Positions 1-9,108 of a stretch of 64,000 bases of DNA are shown here, in pieces. Under the pieces are notes generated by a model, which was given only the letters and a program-made list of their open reading frames with translations, made no database searches and was not told the origin of the DNA. The translations under genes were made by a program, and so were the position numbers. Where the stretch lies: NCBI GenBank assembly GCA_044507525.1, contig JBIQJM010000005.1:1-64000 (forward strand), read 5' to 3'. This stretch comes from Zeimonas sp044507525. GTDB taxonomy: Bacteria; Pseudomonadota; Gammaproteobacteria; Burkholderiales; Burkholderiaceae_E. The stretch's first letter is position 1. Each line of letters begins with the position of its first letter.

Positions 1-1496
1 GGGACGAGCTCTCGCAGTACGTGATCATCGCCACCACCGAATGGCTCGACGCGCTACCGGTGTTCAACGGCATCCTCACGCGCAACTTCATCACCCCCGA
101 GGCGGTCTCCGATCGCCTGTTCTCGCTGCTGTCCTTCCTGCACATCGGCATCCCGCTGGTCGTGCTGCTCGCGCTGTGGGTGCACACGCAACGCGTGCCG
201 CGCGCCGCGCAGGTGCCGCCGCGCCCGCTGGCGATCGGCATCGTGGTGATGCTGCTCGCCATGTCGCTCGCCGTTCCGGTGGTCAGCCAGGCGCCGGCCG
301 ACCTCGGCACCGTGCCGCTGCGGCTCGACTTCGACTGGTTCTACCTCGTCGCCTACCCGCTGATCTACTCGTGGGATCCGATCAAGCTGTGGGTGCTCGT
401 CGGCGGCGGCACGCTGCTGCTGCTCGCGCTTCCGTGGCTGCCGCCGGTGCGCGCCGGCCAGGCCACGAGCTACGAACTGACGGCGCACCCGGGCGCCCAG
501 CGCGCGCCGGTGCGCTCCGGCGAGACGCTGCTCGATGCCGGGCTGCGCGCCGACATCCCGCTGCCCTACGAATGCCGCTCGGGCGGCTGCGGCGTGTGCA
601 AGGCGACGCTGATCGGCGGCGAGATCGAGATGTCGGGCTACCAGCCGACGGCGCTGTCCGAGGACGAGCGCCGCGCCGGGCGCATCCTGCTGTGTTGCGC
701 ACGCGCACGCTCCGACGTCGAGTTCGAGTACGAGGAGCACGCGGCCGCCGCGGCCGCGCTGCGCATCCGCCAGTACGACGTCGTCGTCGAGCGGCTCGAG
801 CGACTCGCGCACGACGTGATGCTCGTCGCGCTGCGGCTGCAGCGCGGGCAGCGCATCGAGTACGAGGCGGGCCAGTACATGAACATCGTCCTGGAGGACG
901 GCTCGCGGCGCAGCTATTCGTTCACCGCTCCGTCCGGCGCCACCGAGCTCGTCGAGCTGCACGTCCGCCACATGCCCGGCGGACGCTTCACGACGCACGT
1001 GTTCGAGGCGATGAAGCCGGGCGACGCGCTGAAGATCGAGGGACCGATCGGGTCGTTCGTGCTGCACGAGCCGAGCGAGAAGCCGCTGATCTTCGTTGCC
1101 GGCGCAACCGGCTTTGCGCCGGTGAAGAGCCTGCTCGAGCAGGCGTTCCGCCTGGGCATCGAACGACCGTTGCACTTCTACTGGGGCGTTCGCCGGCCGC
1201 GCGATCTCTACCTGCTCGACCTGCCCTCGCAGTGGGAAAGCGAGCATCCGAACTTCCGCTTCGTGCCGGTGGCTTCCGAACCGCTGCCCGAGGACGACTG
1301 GCCGGGACGCACGGGCTTCGTGCACGAAGCGATCCTCGCCGACTTCCCCGACCTGCAGGGCTTCTCGGTCTACGCGTGCGGCTCCGTGCGCATGGTGCAG
1401 GCGGCCCGGCCCGCCTTCGTCGCGCAGGGCCTGCACGAGGACGCCTGCTATTCGGACGCGTTCACGCCGGCCTCGACGATCACGCCTGCCGGCTGA
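1..1496 (+). CDS. Cytochrome b-like membrane domain fused to 2Fe-2S ferredoxin and FAD/NAD(P) reductase (5' end cut by window)
   Basis: The reading frame is open to the window edge, with six codons before the first possible start (GTG at 21), so the N-terminus is probably missing. Visible parts in order are hydrophobic helices resembling a cytochrome b segment (two His in the FLHIGIPLVVLLALWVH helix), a plant-type ferredoxin domain with a CX4CX2C cluster motif plus a later CC pair, and a ferredoxin-reductase module with the FAD motif RSYSF, the nucleotide-binding stretch GATGFAPVKSLLEQ and a C-terminal YACGSVRMV. This predicts a membrane-anchored NAD(P)H-driven electron-transfer protein. The acceptor is unknown. 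The stop codon forms the loop of a GC hairpin. Confidence 0.8.
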   Translation, partial: DELSQYVIIATTEWLDALPVFNGILTRNFITPEAVSDRLFSLLSFLHIGIPLVVLLALWVHTQRVPRAAQVPPRPLAIGIVVMLLAMSLAVPVVSQAPADLGTVPLRLDFDWFYLVAYPLIYSWDPIKLWVLVGGGTLLLLALPWLPPVRAGQATSYELTAHPGAQRAPVRSGETLLDAGLRADIPLPYECRSGGCGVCKATLIGGEIEMSGYQPTALSEDERRAGRILLCCARARSDVEFEYEEHAAAAAALRIRQYDVVVERLERLAHDVMLVALRLQRGQRIEYEAGQYMNIVLEDGSRRSYSFTAPSGATELVELHVRHMPGGRFTTHVFEAMKPGDALKIEGPIGSFVLHEPSEKPLIFVAGATGFAPVKSLLEQAFRLGIERPLHFYWGVRRPRDLYLLDLPSQWESEHPNFRFVPVASEPLPEDDWPGRTGFVHEAILADFPDLQGFSVYACGSVRMVQAARPAFVAQGLHEDACYSDAFTPASTITPAG

Positions 1497-1502
1497 GCCG
1501 GC
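1488..1502. terminator. GCCGGC-TGA-GCCGGC hairpin centred on the stop codon
   Basis: A perfect 6-bp inverted repeat has the TGA stop of the upstream gene as its 3-nt loop. It may end transcription between this gene and the convergent FKBP gene. There is no T-tract, so intrinsic termination is uncertain. Confidence 0.3.
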
Positions 1503-1529
1503 GCGGCGCGCAGCCGCTGGCCGCGCGGG

Positions 1530-2030
1530 CTAGTCGCCCGCGTCGTCGGTGTCGTCGCCCTCGCGGGCGCGGCGCCGCTCGTCGTCGATCTCCTCGGCGG
1601 TCGCGTCGCGCACCTCGAGCACCTGCAGCTCGAAGCGCAGCGCCATGCCCGCCAGCGGATGGTTCGCGTCGAGCACGACGGTCTCGTCGGTGAAGTCGGT
1701 GACGATGTGGATGCGCCGGTCGTCGGCGTCTCCCGGGATGCCTTCGAAGGACATCCCGCGCTCGAGCGCTTCGGGGAACCGCTCGCGCGGCGCGAGCTGG
1801 ACCAGCGACGCGTCGTAGTCGCCGAAGGCATCGATCGGCTCGAGCCGCACGCTGCGCGAATCCCCGGGACGCGCGCCTTCGAGTGCCTGCTCGACGAGCG
1901 GGAACACCGACCCGTAGCCGCCGTGCAGGTAGGTCCACTCGCGCTCCCCGGCTTCGATCGCCTCGCCCTGCCCGTCGAACAACCGGTAGCGCACACGGAC
2001 CCACCGGTCGCTCGATACCTCGGTCTGCAT
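1530..2030 (-). CDS. FKBP-type peptidyl-prolyl cis-trans isomerase (SlyD-like)
   Basis: About 166 residues with the SlyD-type FKBP pattern: an N-terminal strand VRVRYRLFDGQGE, an inserted flap, a VLDANHPLAG segment and an acidic C-terminal tail. It should catalyse cis-trans isomerisation of X-Pro bonds and may act as a chaperone. It lacks the His-rich metal-binding tail of E. coli SlyD. The start at 2030 follows a purine-rich GGGGAA sequence at suitable spacing. An ATG at 2063 and an open frame to 2180 are alternatives. It converges on the upstream fusion gene. Confidence 0.8.
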   Translation of the reverse strand: MQTEVSSDRWVRVRYRLFDGQGEAIEAGEREWTYLHGGYGSVFPLVEQALEGARPGDSRSVRLEPIDAFGDYDASLVQLAPRERFPEALERGMSFEGIPGDADDRRIHIVTDFTDETVVLDANHPLAGMALRFELQVLEVRDATAEEIDDERRRAREGDDTDDAGD

Positions 2031-2192
2031 CCCGTTCCCCCGCGCGCCGCCCGCAGCGTTCATGGCACGAGTGTAGTGCAGCGCGCCGCCCGGCTCCGCG
2101 CACGACCGGCGGGCGTGCCGCGCAGCGCGCCGGGCACGCGAAATGCCGGTCTGGAGGGGGCGATTGGGCCTCGAAGCCACGGGATCGAAGTC

Positions 2193-2675
2193 ATGAAGTA
2201 CAAACCCCTCCTCCTCGCTTGCCTCGTCTCGGTCGGACTCGCCGGCTGCGACCGCGGCGAAGACGCCGCGACCGACTCGTCGATGCCGCCGGCCGCGGGC
2301 AGCAGCTCCGGCACGACTTCGACGACGCCGCCGGCGTCGTCGGCCGACAGCGGCGCCGGCCCCGCATCCACGACCCCGCCGGCCGCGTCGACGTCGCCCG
2401 GCACGGCGCAGCAGGACACGGCCGAAGCCGCACGGCAGGCGGCCGATTCCGCCAAGGAAGCCGGCCTGAAGGCCGAGGAAGCGGCTCGCGCGGCCAAGCA
2501 GACGGCGATGTCGGAACGCGCGCAGGAAGCCGATCGCAGCGGCGCCGCGTCGGACGCACCCGACACGACGGTACAGGCGACCGGCAACGCCGCCGACGAG
2601 GCGAAAGCGGCCGCCGAGCGCGCGGTCGCGGCGGCCGACGAAGCCGAGAAGCGCGCCGAGGCGGCGCGCCGGTGA
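2193..2675 (+). CDS. Ala-rich lipoprotein of unknown function
   Basis: A 160-residue protein starting MKYKPLLL with a short signal peptide ending in the lipobox LAGC, so it is predicted to be lipid-anchored in the envelope. After the Cys comes a low-complexity Ser/Thr/Pro linker, then a charged Ala-rich stretch (about residues 70-160) with heptad-like AAxxA spacing that could be a coiled coil. The family was not recognised. The frame is open further upstream, but the lipobox fixes the start at 2193. Confidence 0.65.
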   Translation: MKYKPLLLACLVSVGLAGCDRGEDAATDSSMPPAAGSSSGTTSTTPPASSADSGAGPASTTPPAASTSPGTAQQDTAEAARQAADSAKEAGLKAEEAARAAKQTAMSERAQEADRSGAASDAPDTTVQATGNAADEAKAAAERAVAAADEAEKRAEAARR

Positions 2676-2690
2676 ACCCGGCAGGCGGCG

Positions 2691-3476
2691 TCAGACGGCG
2701 ATCCAGCCGACGCCGCTGTCCTGGTCTGCGACCAGCAGTCGCGCCGGGTCGTCGTCGAAGACCGTCGCCAGCGCCGCTCGCGCGAGCTCGGGCCGGTTGT
2801 TCTGCCGGCTCAGATGCGCGGCGACCACGGTGCGCAGGCGAGACCGGTCGATCGCCGCGAGAATGCGCGCCGCTTCCTCGTTGCCCAGGTGACCCCAGGC
2901 GCCGGCGATGCGGCGCTTGAGCGAGCGCGTGTAGCGCGGGTTGGCCGCAAGCATCCCGGCGTCGTGGTTGCACTCGAGCACGAGCGCGTCCAGGCGCGCG
3001 AGCGCACGCACGACGTGCGCGCTGCCGTGCCCCAGGTCGGTGAGCACGCCGAGCCGCAGCCGGCCGTCGTCGACGACGTACTGCACGGGTTCGCGCGCGT
3101 CGTGGGGAACCGGCACCGGTTCGATGCGCAGCCCGGCGCATTCGAAGCCGGTGCACGAGTCGAACACGCGCAGCAGCGCGTCGCGATCGAAGGTCTGCGG
3201 GACGAGCCCGGCCACCGCGCGCAGCGTCCCGTGCGTCAGGTGCACGGGAATGCGGTGGCGATGCGCCAGGCGAAAGACGCCGCCGATGTGGTCGCCGTGC
3301 TCGTGCGTGACGAGGATCGCGTCGATGTCGGCCGGCTCGCAGCCGGCTGCGCGCAGCCGGCGTTCGGCTTCGCGCAGCCCGAAGCCGCAATCGACGAGCA
3401 CGCGGCCGGCACCGCCGTCGCCTTCGACGAGCAGCGCGTTTCCTTCGCTGCCGCTTCCCAGGCTGGCGAAGCGCAC
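2691..3476 (-). CDS. MBL-fold metallohydrolase
   Basis: A 261-residue metallo-beta-lactamase-fold protein. The signature HEHGDHIGG near residue 60 provides the dinuclear metal ligands, and later conserved His and Asp residues (VPHDAREP, LTDLGHG, ECNHD) complete the site. It resembles the YycJ/WalJ and PhnP group of phosphodiesterase or nuclease-like enzymes. The substrate is not determined. It lies 4 nt downstream of bamC and is the last gene of the methyltransferase-dapA-bamC operon. Confidence 0.8.
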   Translation of the reverse strand: MRFASLGSGSEGNALLVEGDGGAGRVLVDCGFGLREAERRLRAAGCEPADIDAILVTHEHGDHIGGVFRLAHRHRIPVHLTHGTLRAVAGLVPQTFDRDALLRVFDSCTGFECAGLRIEPVPVPHDAREPVQYVVDDGRLRLGVLTDLGHGSAHVVRALARLDALVLECNHDAGMLAANPRYTRSLKRRIAGAWGHLGNEEAARILAAIDRSRLRTVVAAHLSRQNNRPELARAALATVFDDDPARLLVADQDSGVGWIAV

Positions 3477-3480
3477 TGCG

Positions 3481-4635
3481 CTACTTCATCTGTTCCTGCA
3501 GCAGCGACAGGATCCGACCGACGGTCTTGCGATCGACCTCGCCGACCGCCTGGCCCTGCGGATCGCGCACCTGCACCACGCTGCGATCGCCTTCGCCGGT
3601 GATCTCGATGCGGAAGCGCGGGCTCGCATCGGCACGCGCGGTACCGCTGCCGAAGAGGCGCGACAGGAAGCCGGGCTTCTTGCCGGCGCGCCCGCCTTCG
3701 ATCTCCGGATCGATGTAGCGCACGTGGTAGACGCCCTGCGAGCGGTCGCGGTCCTCGACGGTGAATCCGCCGCGATCGAGCGCCAGGCCGACGCGGCGCC
3801 AGGCGCGGTCGAAGCCTTCGGGCAACTCCAGGCGCTGCTCGGCGCCGGTGTTCACCAGTGCGACGCGCTGCGGATCGTCGCCGGTCGTGCCGTCGCGCGC
3901 GGCCTGCGTCGCCTCGGCGCCGTCGGGCACGAAGCGCAGCATCAGCCGGCGCAGGAACTCGGCCTCGAGCTCCGGGTCGCTCGGCCGGGGCTGCCAGACG
4001 GTGCGCTCCTCGGCGGTGGAGGTGTAGACCTCCATCATGCCGCGGTGCGTGACGAAGACGGCGGTGCCGCCCTGCGGCGCAGGCTCCAGGCGCGTGCGGA
4101 ACTTGTCGCGCTCGCCGGTGGAGTAGAGGTTGTCGAAGGTGCGCCCGACCGTGCGCCGAATGAAATCGAGCGGCAGCTTGGCGTGGTTCTCCGCCCAGTC
4201 GGTTTCGATGACGCCCGTCTGCGGCGATTCGCTGTCGACGGTGAAGCCCGACTCGTGCCAGAAGGCGCGCACGACCGGCCACACCTTCTCGGGCGGCAGG
4301 TCGACGACGAGCCAGCGCAGGTCGCCGTCGCGCTCGATGTGCGCACCGGCCACCTCCGGCAGCACCTGCGTCGAGACCTGCGCCGCCGGGCCGGTGCGGT
4401 TGCGTTCGAACGCCGACCACGTGCGATCGTTGCTCGCACGATCGGGAATCGCGAAGCGGTTGTCGGCGCGCGGCTTCGTCAGGTCGGGCGGTACATCGAG
4501 CGACGGCAGCTTGGTCGACGAGCGGTAGTCGATCTTGCTCGCCTCGTCGATCTTGTCGGTGATGCCGCAGGCGGCGAGCAGTACGCAGCACGAAGCGACC
4601 GCCGCGCCGCGCGCGACGGTCGACACTCTCGTCAT
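3481..4635 (-). CDS. bamC: Outer membrane assembly lipoprotein BamC
   Basis: A 384-residue protein with a signal peptide ending in the lipobox LLAACG, then the unstructured N-terminal segment (YRSSTKLPSLDVPPDL) typical of BamC, followed by two helix-grip domains. BamC is a lipoprotein of the beta-barrel assembly machinery. It begins 2 nt after the dapA stop, the usual dapA-bamC arrangement. The frame is open for another 77 codons upstream inside dapA, but the lipobox position favours the ATG at 4635. Confidence 0.88.
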   Translation of the reverse strand: MTRVSTVARGAAVASCCVLLAACGITDKIDEASKIDYRSSTKLPSLDVPPDLTKPRADNRFAIPDRASNDRTWSAFERNRTGPAAQVSTQVLPEVAGAHIERDGDLRWLVVDLPPEKVWPVVRAFWHESGFTVDSESPQTGVIETDWAENHAKLPLDFIRRTVGRTFDNLYSTGERDKFRTRLEPAPQGGTAVFVTHRGMMEVYTSTAEERTVWQPRPSDPELEAEFLRRLMLRFVPDGAEATQAARDGTTGDDPQRVALVNTGAEQRLELPEGFDRAWRRVGLALDRGGFTVEDRDRSQGVYHVRYIDPEIEGGRAGKKPGFLSRLFGSGTARADASPRFRIEITGEGDRSVVQVRDPQGQAVGEVDRKTVGRILSLLQEQMK

Positions 4636-4637
4636 CG

Positions 4638-5543
4638 TCAAGTGATCACTCCAGAGCGCTCGAGCGCCGCGCGAACCGTTGCGCGGCGTTGGGGGGACAA
4701 CGGGGTCAGCGGCAGGCGGATGCCGGGAGGAATGCGCTTCATCTCGGCCAGTGCCCACTTGACGGGAATCGGGTTGGCCTCGACGAACAGGTCGAGATGC
4801 AGCGGCAGCAGCTGTCGGTTCAACGCGAGCGCCTCCGGCCAGCGGCCTTCGAGCGCGAGCGCGCACAGGCGCGCCATCTGTGCCGGCGCGACGTTGGCGG
4901 TGACCGAGATGACGCCGTGCGCGCCCATGGCGATCAACGCGAGCGCCGAATCGTCGTTGCCGCTGTAGACGGCAAAGCCCTCCGGTGCGGCGGCGAGCAG
5001 CGCCGAGCCGCGCGGGATGTCGCCGGTGGCGTCCTTCAGTCCGATGACGCCCGGCACCTCGGCGAGCCGCAGCACGGTCTCGTTGCTCATGTCGGCGACC
5101 GTGCGGCCGGGCACGTTGTAGAGGATCATCGGCAGCGCGACCGCTTCGGCGACGGCGCGGAAATGCCGGTAGATCCCTTCCTGCGTCGGCTTGTTGTAGT
5201 ACGGCACCACCTGCAGCGACGCGTGCGCGCCCGCCTGCCGCGCGTACTCGCTGAGCTCGATCGCCTCGCGCGTGGAGTTGCCGCCGGCGCCGGCGATGAT
5301 CGGGACGCGTCCGCGCGCATGCTCGACCGCCACGCGGATCAGCGTGGCGTGTTCCTGCATGTCGACGGTGGGCGACTCGCCCGTGGTGCCGACGACGGCG
5401 ATCGCCTTCGTTCCCTGCTCGACGTGCCAGTCGATCAGGCGGCGGTAGCTGTCGAGGTCGAGGCTACCGTCCTCGTGCATCGGGCTGACGATCGCGACTA
5501 TGCTGCCCCGGATCATGATGGTCGGTCGCTGAAAACGAGACAT
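4638..5543 (-). CDS. dapA: 4-Hydroxy-tetrahydrodipicolinate synthase
   Basis: First committed step of the lysine/diaminopimelate pathway: condensation of pyruvate with aspartate semialdehyde. The TIM barrel shows GTTGES (pocket Thr-Thr), the Tyr of LYNVPGRT and the Schiff-base Lys of GLKDATGD. The ATG at 5543 lies 1 nt after the methyltransferase stop, giving 301 residues and suggesting translational coupling. An internal ATG at 5516 would give the usual 292 residues and cannot be excluded. Confidence 0.92.
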   Translation of the reverse strand: MSRFQRPTIMIRGSIVAIVSPMHEDGSLDLDSYRRLIDWHVEQGTKAIAVVGTTGESPTVDMQEHATLIRVAVEHARGRVPIIAGAGGNSTREAIELSEYARQAGAHASLQVVPYYNKPTQEGIYRHFRAVAEAVALPMILYNVPGRTVADMSNETVLRLAEVPGVIGLKDATGDIPRGSALLAAAPEGFAVYSGNDDSALALIAMGAHGVISVTANVAPAQMARLCALALEGRWPEALALNRQLLPLHLDLFVEANPIPVKWALAEMKRIPPGIRLPLTPLSPQRRATVRAALERSGVIT

Positions 5544-5544
5544 T

Positions 5545-6135
5545 CTAGCGGAGCGAGCCCATCGCCTCGGTACCGCGTGCGCGGATCGCGCACAGGTGCT
5601 GGACGACGGCCGGCGAAGGCCGGTGCACGATGCCCGTCTCGTAGTCGAGCGCGGTGAGGCCGGCGAGGCGCGCCCGCTCGAGCAGCTCGCCCGGCCGCAG
5701 CAGGAAGTCCGGGTTCGACGGTCGGCCGTAGCGCTCGTTGCCCTGCGCGAAGGTCTCGTACACGAGCAGGCCGCCCGGCGCGACGAGCGACGCGAGCAGC
5801 GCGAAGCGCGGCCGGAACAGGTAGTTCGCGACGACGACCGCGTCGAATCGTTCGTGCGCCGCGAACGGCCACGGGCCCGATTCCAGGTCGACGGCACGCG
5901 ACCGGATCGTCGGCGAACCGGCGGCCTGGCCGTCGGGAAGGCGGGCGAGCGCCTGTTCGTCGCGGTCGACGGCGAGCACCTGCAGCCCGCGCTCGGCGGC
6001 CGCCCGCGCGTGCCGTCCCGAACCCGCGGCGAAATCGAGCACCGACGCACCCCGGGGCAGGCGGTCGAGCCAGCGGAGGATCCACGGAGAGCCGGCGCCG
6101 GTCGGCGCGCCGGGTCCTGCATTCGACTGCGACAA
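5545..6135 (-). CDS. Class I SAM-dependent methyltransferase
   Basis: Motif I VLDFAAGSGRHA near the N-terminus and an acidic post-I segment (VLAVDRDEQAL) identify a Rossmann-fold methyltransferase of about 196 residues. The substrate is unknown. The best start is a TTG at 6135 preceded by GAGGAA with a 6-nt gap. The open frame further upstream is Arg-rich and unlike a protein. First gene of the operon that continues with dapA, bamC and an MBL hydrolase, and divergent from the GGDEF/EAL gene. Confidence 0.78.
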   Translation of the reverse strand: MSQSNAGPGAPTGAGSPWILRWLDRLPRGASVLDFAAGSGRHARAAAERGLQVLAVDRDEQALARLPDGQAAGSPTIRSRAVDLESGPWPFAAHERFDAVVVANYLFRPRFALLASLVAPGGLLVYETFAQGNERYGRPSNPDFLLRPGELLERARLAGLTALDYETGIVHRPSPAVVQHLCAIRARGTEAMGSLR

Positions 6136-6251
6136 GACAAATTCCTCGTTGCAAGAGCCTGCTTCGGCTACAGTTGCGCCGACCTCCGGCCGCCGCCGGC
6201 CGCCAGCAGGAGAACGAGATTCCGCAAGCCCTCCCCGAGCGGAGCGCCTTC

Positions 6252-9059
6252 GTGCGTCGCGAGTCGATCGCGATCGCTCTCGCATCGGTCGCTGCCGTGG
6301 CCGGCGCGCTCGGCGCGAGCGTAGCGTATCGCGGCGCGCCCGGATCGATGGGCTTCGTCGCCGCAGCCTTCGCCGTGGCGGCGGTCGCCGCCACCGCCGC
6401 CGCCGCGCTGCTGGCGATCGCCGGTGGCCGCAGGCCGCAACCCGAGGGCGCCGATGCGCTTCTGCACTCCTACGCGCGGCAGGACGACGTCGAGCAGCTC
6501 GCCGGTCTCGGCTCCTGGCTCCACGACCTGCGCGCGAACACGCTGCACTGGAGCGACGGCGCCTTCCGCCTGTTCGGCATCGACCCGGCCGCCGGCGTTC
6601 CGCCGCCGAAGGCGCTGCTGGCGCACATCCACCCGAACGACCAGGAACGCTGGCGCGAGGCGCATCGCCGCGCGATGAAGGCCGGGCGCGACGTGCGCGT
6701 CGAATTCCGGTGGATGCGGCCGAACCGGGACGTCATCTGGGTGCGCAGCGTCGGCCACCCCGAGCACGACGAGCGCGGCGAGATCCTTCGCATGACCGGC
6801 ATCGTGCAGGACATCACCGGCATCCGCTCGATGCAGCAGCAGCTGGCCGCGAGCGAGGCGAAATTCCGCGACCTGACGCACCTGAGCTCCGACTGGATCT
6901 GGGAGACCGACGCGCAGCACCGCGTCTCCTTCCTGTCCGACTCGTTCGACGCCGTCGTCGGCAACTGGGCGCGCTCGACGATCGGCCGTCGCCGGTGGGA
7001 GATGCCCGAGACCGATTTCCTGTCGCCCGACTGGGAAACGCACCGCGCGATCTGCGAGGCGCACAAGCCCTTCGAGAACTTCGAGTTCAGCCAGATCGAT
7101 CCGCAGGGCAACGTGCATCACCTGTCGCTCAGCGGGCATCCGGTATACGACGAGGGCGGCCTGTTCGCCGGCTACCGCGGCGTCGGTCGCGACATCACGC
7201 GCGAGAAGCACCAGCGCATCCTGCTCGAGCTCGAGGGCGACATCGCCGCGATCATGCGCGAGCAGACCGAGCCGCAACGCGTGACCACGGCGATCCTGAT
7301 CACCGTCTGCGGCAAGCTCGGCTGGATCGGCGGCATGCACCTGGTGCGCGCAGGCCGCGGCCTGCAGGCGCGCGAACGCTGGGGTTATCCGGCCTTCACC
7401 GGCGCGGTCGGCGCGCTGCCCGACGAGATCGTGCTCGACGACGGCGACGTCGAGGACGAGTGCTGGCGCAACGCGCGCGATGCATGGATCACCGACCTGG
7501 CGGCGCACCCGGGCTTCGCCGCACGCTACCGCGCGCGCGCGCTGGGCGCCAACGCCGCGTTCGTCGCCGTCGTGCGCGACGAGCACGGCCGGGCGTCGAG
7601 CCTGCTGCTGTTCCTCGCACCGGTGGCGTTCCGCGGCGAATCGTTCCTGCGCGAAGTGGCCGAGATGCTCTCGCGGACGCTGTCGCTCTACCTGCAGCGC
7701 AAGGCCGCCGAACGGCGGCTCACGTACGCGTCGCTGCACGACGCGCTCACCGGGCTGCCGAATCGCGCGAGCCTGCTCCAGCAGCTCGACGCGCGACTGC
7801 GCGCCGGCGAGCACGCCGCCCTGCTCTACGTCGACCTCGACCGCTACAAGCTGATCAACGACACGCTCGGCCACACCGCCGGCGACAAGGCGCTGGTCGA
7901 GGTCGCGCGGCGGCTGAACGAGGCCGTCGGCGAACGCGACGTCGTCGGACGGATGGGCGGCGACGAGTTCGTGGCGCTGGTCTCGCCGTGCGGCACGCGC
8001 GACGACATCGAGACGCTCGCACGCGCCATCCTCGCCTCGATCGAGCGCCCGCTCGTGCTGTCGAACCGGGCGTACTTCCTCTCGGCGAGCATCGGCGTCG
8101 CCTTCGCGCCCGACGACGCGACCGACGCGGAATCGCTGATCCGCTGCGCCGACGCGGCGATGTACCAGGTGAAATCGGCCGGGCGCAACGACGTGCAGTT
8201 CTTCGCCGGCGGCATGTCCAACGTACGGGCCGAGCAACTGCAGCTGGTCGCCGAGCTGCCGCAGGCGATCCAGCGCGGCGAGATCGACCTGCACTACCAG
8301 CCGATCATGAACATCGGCGAACGTCGCGTGGTCGGCTTCGAAGGGCTGCTGCGCTGGCGTCACCCGTCGCGCGGCATGCTGCTGCCCGACCAGTTCCTGC
8401 CGGCCGCCGAGCAGAGCAACGCGATCCGCGAGATCGGCCTGTGGTCGATCCGGCGCGCGCTCGACGACCGCGTCCGGCTGGGCCTCGACGAGTATCCGGA
8501 CGTCTCCGTGTCGGTGAACGTGTCGGCGCGCCAGCTCGCCGAGGACGGCTTTCTCGCGGCGCTCAACGAATCGATGCTCGAGCGTCGTTTCCCGCCGCGA
8601 CTGCTGCGCCTCGAGCTGACCGAAAGCGCGTTCATCGAGCACCCCGACCGCGCCGTCATGCTGATCGGCGAGCTGCGACGCCTCGGCGTGCGCGTCGTCA
8701 TCGACAACTTCGGAACCGGCTACGCGTCGTTGTCGTACCTGAAGAACCTGCCCGTCGACGGACTGAAGATCGATCGCGCCTTCGTCGAGAACCTGCCGGA
8801 GGATCGCGGCAATGCGGCGATCGTGCAGGCGATCACCGCGATGGCCGCGAAGCTCGGGATGCAGGCGATGGTCGAAGGCGTCGAGACGGCGGCCGAGCTG
8901 CGCGAGCTGCGCGCGCTCGACTGCGACCAGGTCCAGGGAACGCTGATCTGCGATCCGCTGCCCTTCGCCGAGCTCGCCGAGTTCCTCGAGTCGCTTCCGA
9001 CGCTGCGGCGCATGCACCTGGTGCACGACGCCGACGCGATCGAGCCGCGGGAGGCCTGA
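6252..9059 (+). CDS. Membrane PAS-PAS-GAF-GGDEF-EAL protein (cyclic-di-GMP signalling)
   Basis: About 935 residues. Two N-terminal hydrophobic segments are followed by two PAS domains, a GAF-like region, a diguanylate cyclase domain with an intact RMGGDEF (GGDEF codons at 7956-7970) and a C-terminal EAL domain. The RxxD inhibitory site before GGDEF is lost (GERD). In the EAL domain the signature reads EGL (8340-8348), and the metal-binding DDFGTG reads DNFGTG (codons 8703-8708), so phosphodiesterase activity is doubtful. Start uncertain: GTG at 6252, TTG at 6174, or an ATT at 6219 placed 6 nt after AGGAG. Confidence 0.85.
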   Translation: MRRESIAIALASVAAVAGALGASVAYRGAPGSMGFVAAAFAVAAVAATAAAALLAIAGGRRPQPEGADALLHSYARQDDVEQLAGLGSWLHDLRANTLHWSDGAFRLFGIDPAAGVPPPKALLAHIHPNDQERWREAHRRAMKAGRDVRVEFRWMRPNRDVIWVRSVGHPEHDERGEILRMTGIVQDITGIRSMQQQLAASEAKFRDLTHLSSDWIWETDAQHRVSFLSDSFDAVVGNWARSTIGRRRWEMPETDFLSPDWETHRAICEAHKPFENFEFSQIDPQGNVHHLSLSGHPVYDEGGLFAGYRGVGRDITREKHQRILLELEGDIAAIMREQTEPQRVTTAILITVCGKLGWIGGMHLVRAGRGLQARERWGYPAFTGAVGALPDEIVLDDGDVEDECWRNARDAWITDLAAHPGFAARYRARALGANAAFVAVVRDEHGRASSLLLFLAPVAFRGESFLREVAEMLSRTLSLYLQRKAAERRLTYASLHDALTGLPNRASLLQQLDARLRAGEHAALLYVDLDRYKLINDTLGHTAGDKALVEVARRLNEAVGERDVVGRMGGDEFVALVSPCGTRDDIETLARAILASIERPLVLSNRAYFLSASIGVAFAPDDATDAESLIRCADAAMYQVKSAGRNDVQFFAGGMSNVRAEQLQLVAELPQAIQRGEIDLHYQPIMNIGERRVVGFEGLLRWRHPSRGMLLPDQFLPAAEQSNAIREIGLWSIRRALDDRVRLGLDEYPDVSVSVNVSARQLAEDGFLAALNESMLERRFPPRLLRLELTESAFIEHPDRAVMLIGELRRLGVRVVIDNFGTGYASLSYLKNLPVDGLKIDRAFVENLPEDRGNAAIVQAITAMAAKLGMQAMVEGVETAAELRELRALDCDQVQGTLICDPLPFAELAEFLESLPTLRRMHLVHDADAIEPREA

Positions 9060-9108
9060 AGGGAGCGTGCGCGGCAGGCGGCCCGCGCCCTTGCGCGCCG
9101 CCGCCGGG

